Translations under genes and position numbers: made by a program
Origin: Streptomyces sp. NBC_00569
GTDB taxonomy: Bacteria; Actinomycetota; Actinomycetes; Streptomycetales; Streptomycetaceae
Assembly (NCBI RefSeq): GCF_036345255.1
Contig: NZ_CP107783.1
Location: forward strand, 3,769,501 to 3,833,500
Direction of reading: 5' to 3'
Length of the DNA stretch: 64,000 nt
Shown: piece by piece, positions 36,061 through 45,390 of the stretch
How positions within the stretch are numbered: the first letter of the stretch is position 1
How the letters are laid out: the number at the start of each line of letters is the position of its first letter
The notes under the pieces: model-generated
What the model saw: the letters and a program-made list of their open reading frames with translations, nothing else
Databases searched by the model: none
Told to the model about the DNA's origin: nothing

Positions 36061-37692
36061 ATGCGCCTCCCCTTCCTGCCACGCGCCCGCAGCCTGGCCG
36101 GCCAGCTCTTCGCGATGCAGGTCGTCCTGGTCGCCGTCGTGGTCGCGGGGTGCGCGCTGTTCACGTACATCAGCGACGGCAATCAGGCCGAGCAGGCCGC
36201 CACGCGCCAGGCGACGGCGGCGGCCCGCGCGGTCGCGGACGCGCCCTCCGTCCGCGGGGCGATCACGGGCGACGGCGACCCGACGCGCACGCTCCAGCCG
36301 TACGCGAGCGACGTCCAGCGCCACACCGGCGTGGACTTCGTCACGATCATGGATCCGCACGGCATCCGCTGGACGCACCCCGACGAGCGCCGCATCGGCG
36401 AGCGCTTCCTCGGCCACATCGGGCCCGCCCTGCGGGGCCGGACCTTCTCGGAGACGTACACGGGCACCCTCGGGCCGTCCGTGCGCGTGGTGACCCCGAT
36501 CATGTCGGGGCGGCGGATCGTCGGCCTGGTCAGTGCCGGCATCACGGTCGAGGAGATCAGCGCGCAGGCGCGCGGCCAGGTGATGGCGGTGGCCGGCGTC
36601 GCGGCGGGCGCCCTCGTGCTCGGCGGCATCGGCACGTACGTCATCAACGCCAGGCTGCGGCGGCACACCCACGGCATGAACGCGACCGAGCTCAGCCGCA
36701 TGCACGCCTACCACCAGGCGGCGCTGCACGCGGTGCGCGAGGGTCTGGTGATGCTCGACGGGCAGCGCAGGATCGCGCTCATCAACGACGGGGCGCGCGA
36801 GCTGCTCGGCGTCGGCGACGAGTCGGTCGGGCGCAATGTCGCGGAGCTCGGCCTGCCCACCCCTCTGACGGGCGCGCTCCTCGCGGCGGAGCCCCGCGTC
36901 GACGAGGTGCATCTCACCACCGACCGCGTGGTCGTCGTCAACACCTCCCCCGTCTCCAGCGGCGAACGGCGCGGCACCGTGGTGACCCTGCGCGACCACA
37001 CCGAGCTCCAGGCGGTCATGGGCGAGCTGGACTCGGAGCGGGGCTTCACGCAGGCGCTGCGCTCGCAGGCCCACGAGGCCGCGAACCGGCTCCACACCGT
37101 CGTCTCGCTGATCGAGCTGGACCGGGCCGACGAGGCGGTCGACTTCGCGACGGCCGAACTGGAGCTGGCGCAGACCCTCACCGACCAGGTCGTCGCCGCC
37201 GTGAGCGAACCGGTGCTCGCCGCGCTTCTGCTCGGCAAGACGGCGCAGGCCAACGAGCACGGCGTGGAGCTGGAGATATCCGGGGACAGCCGCATCGACG
37301 ACGGCCTGGTGCCGCCCACCCTGCCCGCCCGCGACCTCGTGACGATCCTCGGCAACCTGCTCGACAACGCGGTCGACGCGGCGCAGGGCTCCCCGCACGC
37401 GAAGGTGACGGTCACGGCCCGTGCTCAGGACGACACCCTGCTGCTCCGGGTCACGGACACCGGCCCTGGTGTCGCCGACCGCCACGCGGACGCGGTCTTC
37501 GAGCGGGGATGGTCCACCAAGCCGGCGGGTCCCGGCGGGCGCGGCCTCGGACTCGCCCTCGTCCAGCAGTCCGTCGCCCGTAACTCCGGCACCCTGACCC
37601 TGGCCGAATCCCCCACCGGCGGCGCACAGTTCACCGTCGTCCTGCCCCTCCAGCGCACGAGCGCGCCCACGCCCACGGGAGGCACCGCGTGA
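36061..37692 (+). CDS. CitA/DcuS-family sensor histidine kinase
   Basis: A 543-residue membrane kinase. TM1 (about 15-36) and TM2 (about 172-196) flank an extracellular PAS-like domain containing THPDERRIGERFLG, the carboxylate-sensor motif of CitA/DcuS. A cytoplasmic PAS domain (about 215-318) follows, then the Spo0B-type phospho-acceptor helix with H338 in AHEAANRLHT, and an HATPase with NLLDNAVDAA, DTGPGV and GGRGLGLALV. The pairing with dctA suggests sensing of external C4-dicarboxylates. The stop overlaps the regulator start (GTGA). A TATACG near 36024 may be the -10. Confidence 0.93.
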   Translation: MRLPFLPRARSLAGQLFAMQVVLVAVVVAGCALFTYISDGNQAEQAATRQATAAARAVADAPSVRGAITGDGDPTRTLQPYASDVQRHTGVDFVTIMDPHGIRWTHPDERRIGERFLGHIGPALRGRTFSETYTGTLGPSVRVVTPIMSGRRIVGLVSAGITVEEISAQARGQVMAVAGVAAGALVLGGIGTYVINARLRRHTHGMNATELSRMHAYHQAALHAVREGLVMLDGQRRIALINDGARELLGVGDESVGRNVAELGLPTPLTGALLAAEPRVDEVHLTTDRVVVVNTSPVSSGERRGTVVTLRDHTELQAVMGELDSERGFTQALRSQAHEAANRLHTVVSLIELDRADEAVDFATAELELAQTLTDQVVAAVSEPVLAALLLGKTAQANEHGVELEISGDSRIDDGLVPPTLPARDLVTILGNLLDNAVDAAQGSPHAKVTVTARAQDDTLLLRVTDTGPGVADRHADAVFERGWSTKPAGPGGRGLGLALVQQSVARNSGTLTLAESPTGGAQFTVVLPLQRTSAPTPTGGTA

Positions 37693-38387
37693 CCGGTCCC
37701 GACGCCACCGGCGGCACCATTCGAGTACTGGTCGTCGAGGACGACCCGGTGGCCGCCGACGCCCACGTCCTGTACGTGAACCGGGTCCCCGGCTTCACCG
37801 CGATCGGCAAGGCGCACACGGCCGCCGAGGCCCACCGCGCCCTGGAGCGCACCCCGGTCGACCTGCTCCTCCTCGACCTGCACCTCCCGGACGGCCACGG
37901 TCTCCAGCTGGCGCGCTCGCTGCGGGCGGCGGGGCATCACACGGACGTCATCGCGGTGACCTCGGCCCGCGACCTCGCGGTGGTCCGCGAAGGGGTCTCG
38001 CTCGGCGTGGTGCAGTACGTACTGAAGCCCTTCACGTTCCCGACGCTGCGCGACCGGCTCGTGCGCTACGCGGAGTTCCGGGCGGCGGCCGGCGAGGCGG
38101 GCGGCCAGGACGAGGTCGACCGCGCCCTGGCCACACTGCGGGCCCCCGGTCCGGCCGCGCTGCCCAAGGGGCTGAGCGCGCCGACCCTCGAGCGCGTGAC
38201 GCGGACGCTGCGCGCCGCCCCGGAGGGCCTGACCGCCGCGGCGGCGGCCGAGTCCGTGGGCATCTCGCGCATCACGGCCCGCCGCTACCTGGAGCATCTC
38301 GTCGAGTCGGGCCGGGCCGCCCGCAGCCCTCAGTACGGTCAGGTGGGCCGGCCCGAACTGCACTACCGCTGGCTCACGGCGGTCTAG
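37689..38387 (+). CDS. CitB/DcuR-family response regulator
   Basis: A 232-residue regulator overlapping the sensor gene by 4 nt. The receiver domain has acidic residues E17/D18/D19, phospho-acceptor D63 in LLLLDLHLPDGHGL and a lysine in VLKPF. The C-terminal domain (about 150-228; GLTAAAAAESVGISRITARRYLEHL) is the helix-turn-helix of the CitT/DcuR branch rather than LuxR or OmpR type. It most likely activates the divergent symporter gene, and possibly the sugar importer downstream. Confidence 0.92.
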   Translation: MTGPDATGGTIRVLVVEDDPVAADAHVLYVNRVPGFTAIGKAHTAAEAHRALERTPVDLLLLDLHLPDGHGLQLARSLRAAGHHTDVIAVTSARDLAVVREGVSLGVVQYVLKPFTFPTLRDRLVRYAEFRAAAGEAGGQDEVDRALATLRAPGPAALPKGLSAPTLERVTRTLRAAPEGLTAAAAAESVGISRITARRYLEHLVESGRAARSPQYGQVGRPELHYRWLTAV

Positions 38388-38420
38388 ACCCTTGGTCAAC
38401 CACCCACTCCTGCACGGGGA

Positions 38421-38450
38421 TTGACCTTGGTCCGACCCCGCCCGTACGTT
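38421..38450 (+). promoter_or_regulatory. Candidate promoter of the sugar ABC operon
   Basis: TTGACC, an 18-bp spacer and TACGTT, ending 57 nt before the start. CTTGGTC occurs at 38391 and again inside the spacer, with GGTCAACCA after the first copy, so a repressor site overlapping the promoter is possible. Confidence 0.5.
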
Positions 38451-38507
38451 CACCGGGCAGCCCCGCTCGGCAAGCCGGCCGGCGGCGGCCCGTAGGAGGT
38501 CGTGCCC

Positions 38508-39875
38508 GTGCGCCCCACCGCTCCAGTGCTCCTCAGCGCCACTCTGCTCATCGCCGCGACCGGCCTGACGGCCTGCAGCAGCGGCTCCGGGGACGACCCG
38601 GACACCGTCAGGATCTCCTTCAAGCAGTCGACCGACAACCAGATACGTGTCATGGACAAGTACCTGGCGTCGATGAAGACGCAGTTCGAGAAGGACCATC
38701 CGGGCAAGAAGGTGAAGCTGGTGCCGATCAAGGCGCCGGACTCCGAGTACTACACCAAACTCCAGCAGATGCTGCGCTCCCCGAAGACGGCACCCGACCT
38801 GGTCTACGAGGACACGTTCCTCATCAACTCGGACATCACCAGCGGCTATCTGAAGCCCCTCGACTCCTATCTCGCCAAGTGGCCCGACTGGAACCAGTTC
38901 ATCGACACGGCGAAGAACGCGGCCAAGGCCCAGGACGGCAAGACGTACGGCGTCCCGGACGGTACGGACACCCGCGGACTCTGGTACGACAAGGGCATCT
39001 TCGCGAAGGCGGGCATCAAGACCCCCTGGCAGCCGAAGACCTGGGACGACGTCCTCGACACGGCCCGCACGATCAAGAAGAAGGTCCCGTCCGTCACCCC
39101 GCTCAACGTCTACACGGGCAAGCCGGGCGGCGAGCAGTCGGCGATGCAGGGCTTCGAGATGCTCCTGTACGGGACGGGGTCGGGCACGGCGGACCCCCTG
39201 TACGACAGCTCGTCCGACAAGTGGATCACCGCGGGCAAGCCGTTCAAGGACGCGCTGAACTTCGTGAAGACGGTCTACGGCGAGAAGCTCGGCCCCGACG
39301 TCTCCGACGCCCTCGACCCGAACATCGGCACCCGGGTCCGCGGCGAGCTGCTCCCCAAGAGCAAGCTGGCGATCAACCTCGACGGCTCCTGGCTCCCGCA
39401 GGACTGGCTGAAGGGCAGCGGCCACGAGTGGCCCGAGTGGTCGCAGAGGCTGGGCCTCGCGCACATGCCGACGCAGAACGGCCAGGCGCCGGGCAAGGTC
39501 AGCATGTCCGGCGGCTGGACGTGGTCGGTCCCGTCGAAGGCGTCCAACCCCGACCTGGCCTTCGAGTTCATCAAGACCATGCAGACCAAGGCCAACGCCC
39601 AGAAGTGGTACATCGCCAACTCGGGCATCGCGGTACGCAAGGACGTCGCGGCCGACCCGGCGTACGTGAAGGCGCAGCCCGGCATCAAGTTCTTCACGGA
39701 CCTGGTGGCGTCGACCCACTACCGGCCCGCGTACCCGGCGTACCCGAAGGTCTCCACGGCGATCCAGGAGGCGATGGAGTCGGTCACGACCGGTGACAGC
39801 TCGGTCGAGAAGGCGGCGAGCACCTACGACGAGCAACTCAAGACGGCGACGGACGGCAAGGTGATCACCAAGTGA
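38508..39875 (+). CDS. Sugar ABC transporter substrate-binding lipoprotein (CUT1)
   Basis: A 455-residue extracytoplasmic binding protein. The signal peptide ends in the lipobox LTAC with lipidated C23. The mature part has the SBP_bac_1 fold pattern: VRISFKQSTDN, DLVYEDTF, YGVPDGTDTRGLWYDK and a C-terminal IQEAMESVTTG. The GTG at 38508 is preferred because TAGGAGGT lies 7 nt upstream; a GTG at 38502 would be too close to it. It is followed by two permeases and no ATPase gene. The substrate is probably an oligosaccharide, identity unknown. Confidence 0.92.
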   Translation: MRPTAPVLLSATLLIAATGLTACSSGSGDDPDTVRISFKQSTDNQIRVMDKYLASMKTQFEKDHPGKKVKLVPIKAPDSEYYTKLQQMLRSPKTAPDLVYEDTFLINSDITSGYLKPLDSYLAKWPDWNQFIDTAKNAAKAQDGKTYGVPDGTDTRGLWYDKGIFAKAGIKTPWQPKTWDDVLDTARTIKKKVPSVTPLNVYTGKPGGEQSAMQGFEMLLYGTGSGTADPLYDSSSDKWITAGKPFKDALNFVKTVYGEKLGPDVSDALDPNIGTRVRGELLPKSKLAINLDGSWLPQDWLKGSGHEWPEWSQRLGLAHMPTQNGQAPGKVSMSGGWTWSVPSKASNPDLAFEFIKTMQTKANAQKWYIANSGIAVRKDVAADPAYVKAQPGIKFFTDLVASTHYRPAYPAYPKVSTAIQEAMESVTTGDSSVEKAASTYDEQLKTATDGKVITK

Positions 39876-40750
39876 AGGTGGGGCGGGGCGGTGCACGCCG
39901 CCCCCTGACACGCGCCCTGCCCCTGGCCCCTTCCCTGGTCCTGCTGCTGCTCTTCCTCGCCGGCCCGATCGCGTACTGCGCGTACATCGCCTTCACGGAC
40001 CTGCAGTTGACGGGCCAGGCCCACTCCTCCTTCGTGGGCTTCGACAACTTCACGGCCGCGTTCAAGGACGACGCGTTCCTGAACGCGGTCTGGCTCACCC
40101 TCGTCTTCACGGTCCTGTCCTCGCTCATCGGCCAGAACACGCTGGGCCTCGCCCTCGCCGCGCTGATGCAGCGCGCGTCGAAGACGGTCCGCACGGTCAC
40201 GGGCGCGGTCGTGATCTGCGCGTGGGTCCTGCCGGAGGTCGTCGCCGGCTTCCTCCTCTACGCGTTCTTCCGCCGCGAGGGCACGCTCAACGCGATCCTG
40301 GACTGGCTCCATCTGCCCACCCAGAACTGGCTGTTCACGCTGCCGATCCTCGCGGTGTCCTTCGCGAACGTGTGGCGCGGGACGGCGTTCTCCATGCTGG
40401 TCTACTCGGCGGCGCTCGGCGAGATACCCAAGGAGATCACCGAGGCGGCGGAGATGGACGGCGCGGGCGGCTGGCGCCGCATGTGGCACATCACGCTGCC
40501 GATGATCCGCCGCTCCATCGGTACGAACCTCATGCTGAACACCCTGCAGACGCTGTCCGTCTTCGGCCTGATCTGGGTGATGACGCGAGGCGGGCCCGGA
40601 AACCGCAGCCAGACCCTGCCCCTGTTCATGTACGAGCAGGCCTTCCAGAAGAGCATGATCGGCTACGGCACGGCGGTCGCCCTGCTCCTCCTGGTCGTCG
40701 GCTCGCTCTTCTCGCTGGTCTATATGCGCCTGCTGCGCTCGGAGGCCTGA
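39872..40750 (+). CDS. Sugar ABC transporter permease (MalF-like)
   Basis: A 292-residue CUT1 permease with about six helices and the cytoplasmic EAA loop EITEAAEMDGAGGWRRMWHITLP that docks the ATPase. The start overlaps the binding-protein stop by 4 nt (GTGA). The operon has no ATPase gene; Streptomyces CUT1 importers commonly share the MsiK ATPase encoded elsewhere (established for several systems, inferred here). Confidence 0.93.
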   Translation: MKVGRGGARRPLTRALPLAPSLVLLLLFLAGPIAYCAYIAFTDLQLTGQAHSSFVGFDNFTAAFKDDAFLNAVWLTLVFTVLSSLIGQNTLGLALAALMQRASKTVRTVTGAVVICAWVLPEVVAGFLLYAFFRREGTLNAILDWLHLPTQNWLFTLPILAVSFANVWRGTAFSMLVYSAALGEIPKEITEAAEMDGAGGWRRMWHITLPMIRRSIGTNLMLNTLQTLSVFGLIWVMTRGGPGNRSQTLPLFMYEQAFQKSMIGYGTAVALLLLVVGSLFSLVYMRLLRSEA

Positions 40751-41581
40751 GTGTCCTCACCCCGCACCGTCCGCCACCGCCTCGCGGCCGACGCCGGACT
40801 CCTGATCGTCGCCGCGGCGTTCGTCCTGCCGCTGGCGTGGGTGGTCCTCTCCGCCCTCGACGCGCACGCGAACCTCCAGGTGAAGATCCCCGACGGCGTC
40901 ACCCTGGACAACTTCGACGCGGTCCTGACCCCCGACATCACCTTCACGCCGCTCCTCAACAGTCTGCTGCTGTGCGGCGGCGCGACCCTCCTGACGGTGG
41001 CGAGCGCGGCCCTCGCGGCGTACCCGCTGTCCCGCTACCGCTCCCGCTTCAACAACCCGTTCCTGGCGACGGTCCTGTTCGCGACATGCCTCCCCATCAC
41101 GGCGATCATGGTCCCGGTCTACGCGCTCTTCGTGCAGGTCAATCTGATCGACACGATGCAGGGCACGATCTTCTTCTTCGCGGCGTCCCAACTCCCGTTC
41201 GCCATCTGGCTGATGAAGAACTTCATGGACGGCGTCCCGAAGGAGCTGGAGGAAGCGGCCTGGACGGACGGAGCGTCCTCGTTCCAGTCCCTGATCCGCA
41301 TAGTGCTCCCCTTGATGGGGCCGGGCATATCGGTGGTCACGGTCTTCTCGTTCGTCATGATGTGGGGAAACTTCTTCGTCCCCTTCATGCTCCTGCTCAC
41401 TCCCGAACAGATGCCGGCCTCGGTGAGCATCAACGACTTCTTCGGCAACCGGGGCACGGTCGTCTACGGCCAGCTGGCAGCCTTCTCGATCATCTACTCG
41501 ACGCCGGTGATCCTGCTGTACGTCCTGGTGGCCCGGCGCTTCGGCGGAGGGTTCGCGCTGGGGGGCGCGGTCAAGGGCTGA
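40751..41581 (+). CDS. Sugar ABC transporter permease (MalG-like)
   Basis: A 276-residue second CUT1 permease starting with GTG directly after the stop of the first. It has six hydrophobic segments and the EAA loop ELEEAAWTDGASSFQSLIRIVLP. Together with the preceding two genes it makes a complete importer except for the ATPase. The operon ends 65 bp before the convergent DUF2848 gene. Confidence 0.93.
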   Translation: MSSPRTVRHRLAADAGLLIVAAAFVLPLAWVVLSALDAHANLQVKIPDGVTLDNFDAVLTPDITFTPLLNSLLLCGGATLLTVASAALAAYPLSRYRSRFNNPFLATVLFATCLPITAIMVPVYALFVQVNLIDTMQGTIFFFAASQLPFAIWLMKNFMDGVPKELEEAAWTDGASSFQSLIRIVLPLMGPGISVVTVFSFVMMWGNFFVPFMLLLTPEQMPASVSINDFFGNRGTVVYGQLAAFSIIYSTPVILLYVLVARRFGGGFALGGAVKG

Positions 41582-41646
41582 CCGCGCCGAGCCGCATGCC
41601 GCGCCCTCGCGCCCCGCACTGATCGACGGGCCGCCCGGCCTCCCCC

Positions 41647-42333
41647 TCAGCCGATCGGCACCGGCATCCTGACCACGTCGTACGCCAGGCCGATCGTGTC
41701 GCCCGTGGCCGGGTCGGCCAGTTCCACGCGCCAGTGGGGGGCGAACTGGTCGACGCCCTCGGACATCGGGATCGTGCCCGAGATCAGGACCGTGCCGGGC
41801 ACCAGGTCGCCGCGTCCGCGCAGAACGTCGGCCCAGTAGCCGGGCGTGAGCAGCTCGGCCAAAGTGCCGTCCTGGATCAGGGTCTCCTGGCCGTCGTGGG
41901 TCACCCAGGCGCGCAGGGTCAGGTCGTCGAGGCGCTCCTGCACGTCGGCGAGGCGCCAGGCGCGGCGGGCGAGGACGTCGGGGCTCGCGTTCTTGCTCCA
42001 TGCCACGCCGTGCACCTCCAGCTCGCGGTCGGTGTGGTCGCAGGCGGCGGTCAGGAGCAGGTCGCCGTCCTGGTCGACGACCAGCGCCCACTCGGCCTCG
42101 CCGGAGGTGCGCCCGTGCTGGACGCGGACCTGGTCGGTGTGCTGGGCGAGGTAGGGGGAGACGGGGTAGAGCGCGGGGGTCACGGACGGCGCGGGCACCC
42201 CCAGCTCGGCGAGTTCCGCCACGTGGGCGGCGACGTCGTCCTGGCTGCGCCCGGCATATCCGGCGTTGAGCACCTGCACGACATCGACCGTGCGGGTGGT
42301 GCCGTCGGGCAGTTCGAAGGTCAGCAGCGCCAT
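41647..42333 (-). CDS. DUF2848-family protein (FAH-like), first gene of a GntR-controlled catabolic locus
   Basis: A 228-residue protein resembling DUF2848 proteins, which are related to the fumarylacetoacetate hydrolase fold. Recognisable segments are LLTFELPDGTTRTVDV, VLNAGYAGRSQDDVAAHVAELAELGV, GRTSGEAEWALVVDQDGDLLLTAACDHTDRELEV (the FAH-like metal-site region, split here for length: SGEAEWALVV and CDHTDRELEV) and a late DLVPGTVLISGTIP. The reaction is uncharacterised. The ATG at 42333 has GGAG upstream. It is divergent from the MHS transporter, with overlapping GntR operators between them, so it probably acts on the compound imported or on a breakdown product. Confidence 0.8.
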   Translation of the reverse strand: MALLTFELPDGTTRTVDVVQVLNAGYAGRSQDDVAAHVAELAELGVPAPSVTPALYPVSPYLAQHTDQVRVQHGRTSGEAEWALVVDQDGDLLLTAACDHTDRELEVHGVAWSKNASPDVLARRAWRLADVQERLDDLTLRAWVTHDGQETLIQDGTLAELLTPGYWADVLRGRGDLVPGTVLISGTIPMSEGVDQFAPHWRVELADPATGDTIGLAYDVVRMPVPIG

Positions 42334-42392
42334 GGGGTTTCTCCACATCGTTCGCGGTCTCGGCGAGGTTAACTTTTGCGCGGAAGGCTTGC

Positions 42393-42420
42393 GCATACGA
42401 CCTGTATACAAGAAGTATGC
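42393..42420. promoter_or_regulatory. Overlapping double GntR operator
   Basis: GCATAC-N5-GTATAC-N5-GTATGC: three half-sites at 11-bp spacing give two overlapping 17-bp palindromes that share the central GTATAC (42404-42409). The same GYATAC-N5-GTATRC site lies before the GntR gene at 45391-45407. The position between the divergent DUF2848 and MHS genes allows joint repression. Confidence 0.85.
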
Positions 42421-42469
42421 CGGAAGGTCGACAGTTAGCCTCATCCAAGGAACCTCAGGGACGGACGTC

Positions 42470-43825
42470 GTGAACGACACCAGCACGAGCACGGAAAAGA
42501 CCCCGCTCGGCGGGTCCGCGGTCCGCCGCGCCTTCTTCGCCAGCCTGACCGGAACCGCACTGGAGTGGTACGACTTCGCCATCTACTCCGTCGCGGCGGC
42601 GCTGGTCTTCGGCGACGTCTTCTTCCCCTCGGAGGACCCCGCCACCGGCACCCTTCTGGCGTTCTCCACCTACGCCGTCGGCTACGTGTCGCGCCCGCTC
42701 GGCGGTTTCGTCTTCGGCCGCCTCGGCGACAAGCTCGGCCGCAAGAAGGTCCTGATCGCGACCCTCGTCCTGATCGGGGCCGCCACCCTCGCGATCGGCC
42801 TGCTGCCCTCCTACGCCACGATCGGCGTCGCCGCTCCGCTCACCCTCGTGATACTCCGCTTCGCCCAGGGCGTCGGTGTCGGCGGCGAGTGGGGCGGGGC
42901 GGTGCTGCTGTCCAGCGAGTTCGGCGATCCGCGCCGGCGCGGCTTCTACGCCTCGGCCGCGCAGATCGGCCCGCCGGTCGGCAACCTGCTCGCCAACGGC
43001 GTACTCGCCGCCCTCGGCGCCCTCCTGACGGAGGCTCAGTTCACGTCCTGGGGCTGGCGCGTGGCGTTCCTGCTCTCCGGCGTGCTCGTCTTCTTCGGCC
43101 TGTGGATCCGCGCGAAGCTCGAGGAGACCCCCGTCTTCAAGGCGATGGAGGCCGAGCAGAAGCGCCCCGAGGCCCCGATCCGCGAGGTCTTCACGACGCA
43201 CCCGCGCGCCCTGGCGGCCGCGATCCTCAGCCGCGTGGCCCCGGACGTCCTGTACGCGCTGTTCACCGTCTTCGTCCTGACCTACGCGACCGGCGAACTC
43301 GGCATGTCCCGCGGCTCCGCCCTGGCCGCCGTCCTCATCGGCTCCTCCCTCCAGGTCTTCCTGATCCCGCTGGCCGGCGCCCTCTCCGACCGCGTCAACC
43401 GCCGCGTCCTGTACGGGGTCTCGGCCGCGGCCGCCGGTGTGTGGCCGTTCCTGTTCTTCCCGATGATCGGCGGCGGGAGCTGGCCGCTGCTCGCACTCGG
43501 CGTCGTGGTGGCCCTGGTCTTCCACTCCGCGATGTACGGGCCGCAGGCGGCCTTCATCGCCGAGCAGTTCTCCCCGCGGCTGCGCTACACCGGCTCCTCG
43601 CTCGCGTACACGCTGGCCGGTGTCATCGGCGGCGCCGTCGCGCCCCTGCTGTTCACCGCGCTGCTCGACGCGTACGACTCGTGGATCCCGCTGGCCCTCT
43701 ACGTCGCGGGCACCGCGGTCGTCACCATCGCCGGACTGTGCCTGGGCCGCGACGGCGACCGGAGCGACGAGGAGCCGCTGAGCGGTGAACCGGTCCGCTC
43801 CCCCGCCACGTCGACGACATCCTGA
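42470..43825 (+). CDS. MHS-family major facilitator (metabolite:H+ symporter)
   Basis: A 451-residue 12-helix transporter. The family hallmarks are GTALEWYDFAIYSVAAAL at the N-terminus, SRPLGGFVFGRLGDKLGRKK (motif A) and GVGVGGEWGGAVLL. Relatives import organic acids, betaines and aromatic acids (KgtP, ShiA, ProP-like). The GTG at 42470 has CAGGGA upstream. It sits 50-140 bp downstream of the double GntR operator. The nitrilase-family gene follows 46 bp later in the same orientation, so a nitrogen-containing organic acid is a plausible substrate (inference). Confidence 0.92.
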   Translation: MNDTSTSTEKTPLGGSAVRRAFFASLTGTALEWYDFAIYSVAAALVFGDVFFPSEDPATGTLLAFSTYAVGYVSRPLGGFVFGRLGDKLGRKKVLIATLVLIGAATLAIGLLPSYATIGVAAPLTLVILRFAQGVGVGGEWGGAVLLSSEFGDPRRRGFYASAAQIGPPVGNLLANGVLAALGALLTEAQFTSWGWRVAFLLSGVLVFFGLWIRAKLEETPVFKAMEAEQKRPEAPIREVFTTHPRALAAAILSRVAPDVLYALFTVFVLTYATGELGMSRGSALAAVLIGSSLQVFLIPLAGALSDRVNRRVLYGVSAAAAGVWPFLFFPMIGGGSWPLLALGVVVALVFHSAMYGPQAAFIAEQFSPRLRYTGSSLAYTLAGVIGGAVAPLLFTALLDAYDSWIPLALYVAGTAVVTIAGLCLGRDGDRSDEEPLSGEPVRSPATSTTS

Positions 43826-43871
43826 CCCCGGACCACGCATTCCCGAACCCCCACCCGAGGAGGAACGTCTC

Positions 43872-44666
43872 ATGCGTATCGCGCTGAGCCAGATCACCAC
43901 CGGCCCCCGCCCCGAGGAGAACCTCGCGCTCCTGCGCGAACAGGCCCGTCTCGCGGCGGACGCGGGGGCCCGCGTCGTCGTCTTCCCGGAGGCCGCGATG
44001 GCCTGCTTCGGGACCTCGCTGGCGCCGCTGGCCGAACCACTCGACGGCCCCTGGGCCGCGGCGGTGCGCCACATCGCCAAGGAGGCCGAACTCGTCGTCG
44101 TCGCGGGGATGTTCACCCCGGCCCCGGACGGAAAGGTGGCGAACACCCTGCTCGCCACCGGCCCCGGCGTCGAGGCGGCGTACGACAAGATCCACCTCTA
44201 CGACGCCTTCGGCTTCGCCGAGTCCGACACGGTGGCACCCGGGTCCGAGGTCGTCACCTTCGACGTCGACGGCACCCGCATCGGCCTCGCGACCTGCTAC
44301 GACGTCCGCTTCCCCGAGCTGTTCAGGGCCCACGCCGACGCGGGCGCGGTCGTGTCCGTACTCCCCGCCTCATGGGGCGCGGGCCCGGGCAAGCGGGAGC
44401 AGTGGGAGCTGCTGATCCGCGCCCGCGCGCTCGACGCCACGCTCTGGCTCGCCGCCGTGGACCAGGCGGACCCGGCTGCCTCCGGCGTCCCCGCCGCCTC
44501 GAACGCCCCCACGGGCATCGGCCACAGCGCCGTCGTCGGCCCGGACGGAACCGTGCGCGAGCACCTCGAAGAGGGACCGGGACTGCTCATCGCGGACCTG
44601 GACCTCGACGAGGTCGCCTCGGTCCGCCGTTCCATCCCGGTACTGGCCAACCGCCGGAGCCTTTGA
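43872..44666 (+). CDS. Carbon-nitrogen hydrolase (nitrilase superfamily)
   Basis: A 264-residue amidase-fold enzyme with the complete Glu-Lys-Cys triad: E40 in VVFPEAAM, K106 in AYDKIHLYD and C142 in LATCYDVRFPEL. Size and motifs fit the omega-amidase/Nit branch, which hydrolyses amides of dicarboxylic acids or deaminated glutathione, rather than true nitrilases. The ATG has GAGGAGGAA upstream and follows the transporter closely. A very strong hairpin follows the stop and also serves the convergent GntR gene. Confidence 0.9.
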   Translation: MRIALSQITTGPRPEENLALLREQARLAADAGARVVVFPEAAMACFGTSLAPLAEPLDGPWAAAVRHIAKEAELVVVAGMFTPAPDGKVANTLLATGPGVEAAYDKIHLYDAFGFAESDTVAPGSEVVTFDVDGTRIGLATCYDVRFPELFRAHADAGAVVSVLPASWGAGPGKREQWELLIRARALDATLWLAAVDQADPAASGVPAASNAPTGIGHSAVVGPDGTVREHLEEGPGLLIADLDLDEVASVRRSIPVLANRRSL

Positions 44667-44696
44667 CGACGAGCCGGACGCACGGCAGGCCGGCCG

Positions 44697-44748
44697 GGGC
44701 CCTTCTTCCGGACCGGGTGGAGCCCGGCAAGATCCGGAAGAAGGGCCC
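44697..44748. terminator. Large bidirectional hairpin between amidase and gntR
   Basis: Perfect 16-bp arms beginning GGGCCCTTCTTCCGGA (44697-44712) and complementary at 44733-44748, with an inner CCGGG/CCCGG stem in the 20-nt loop. The right arm reaches the gntR stop codon. The same GGGCCCTTCTTCCGGA core recurs at 57776. Confidence 0.92.
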
Positions 44749-45374
44749 TAGCCGGCGAGCAGTACCTTGAGCGTCGACTCCAGGTGGCTGTCGATCGCGG
44801 TGCACGCGGCCTGCCGGTCTCCGGAGGCGATCGCGTCGAGGATCGCCTGGTGCTCATGGAGCACGGACTCCTGCCGGCCGTGCTGGTTGAACAGCGCCAC
44901 GACACCGGCCCGGATCTGGCGGCTGCGGAGCCCGTCGTAGTGGCGGTCGAGCAGGGCGTTGCCCGCCGCCGCCACGATCGTCGCGTGGAAGAGGTGGTCC
45001 ACCGCGATGAACTCCTTGGCGTGCTCGGCCCCGCTGAGCGTGCGCTGGCGGTCGAGCAGCGCGGTCAGCTCGGACACGGGGGCCTTGCCCCCGGCGATGA
45101 CCCGCTCCGCGGAATACCGCTCGACGATGCCGCGCAGCTCCATGAGCTCGGTGATCTCCCGCCCCGACAGCGGCACGACCTGCGCCCCGCGCTTGGGGAC
45201 CAGCCGTACAAGGTCCTCGGCGGCGAGCAGCAGGAGCGCCTCGCGGATCGGGGTGCGGGAGACGCCGATCCGGTCGGCGAGCTCCTGCTCGGAGAGGAAC
45301 TCCCCTTGCCTGTCCGGGTCCGCGAGCACGTTCTCCTTGAGAAACGCGTAGGCCTTGTCCCGTCCCGACGTCAC
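44748..45374 (-). CDS. GntR-family regulator, FCD (FadR) subfamily
   Basis: A 208-residue regulator with an N-terminal winged helix (SEQELADRIGVSRTPIREALLLLAAEDLV, whose first 20 residues give the recognition helix) and an all-helical FCD ligand domain containing the metal-binding positions of the family, including the VDHLFHATI segment. The GTG at 45374 follows a GGGGG-rich site. Its own promoter carries GCATAC-N5-GTATAC 17 nt upstream, the same motif as in the 42.4-kb divergent promoter. It should therefore control itself and the DUF2848, MHS and amidase genes, released by a carboxylate effector (inference). Confidence 0.92.
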   Translation of the reverse strand: MTSGRDKAYAFLKENVLADPDRQGEFLSEQELADRIGVSRTPIREALLLLAAEDLVRLVPKRGAQVVPLSGREITELMELRGIVERYSAERVIAGGKAPVSELTALLDRQRTLSGAEHAKEFIAVDHLFHATIVAAAGNALLDRHYDGLRSRQIRAGVVALFNQHGRQESVLHEHQAILDAIASGDRQAACTAIDSHLESTLKVLLAG

Positions 45375-45390
45375 GACTGCCCCCAGGGTT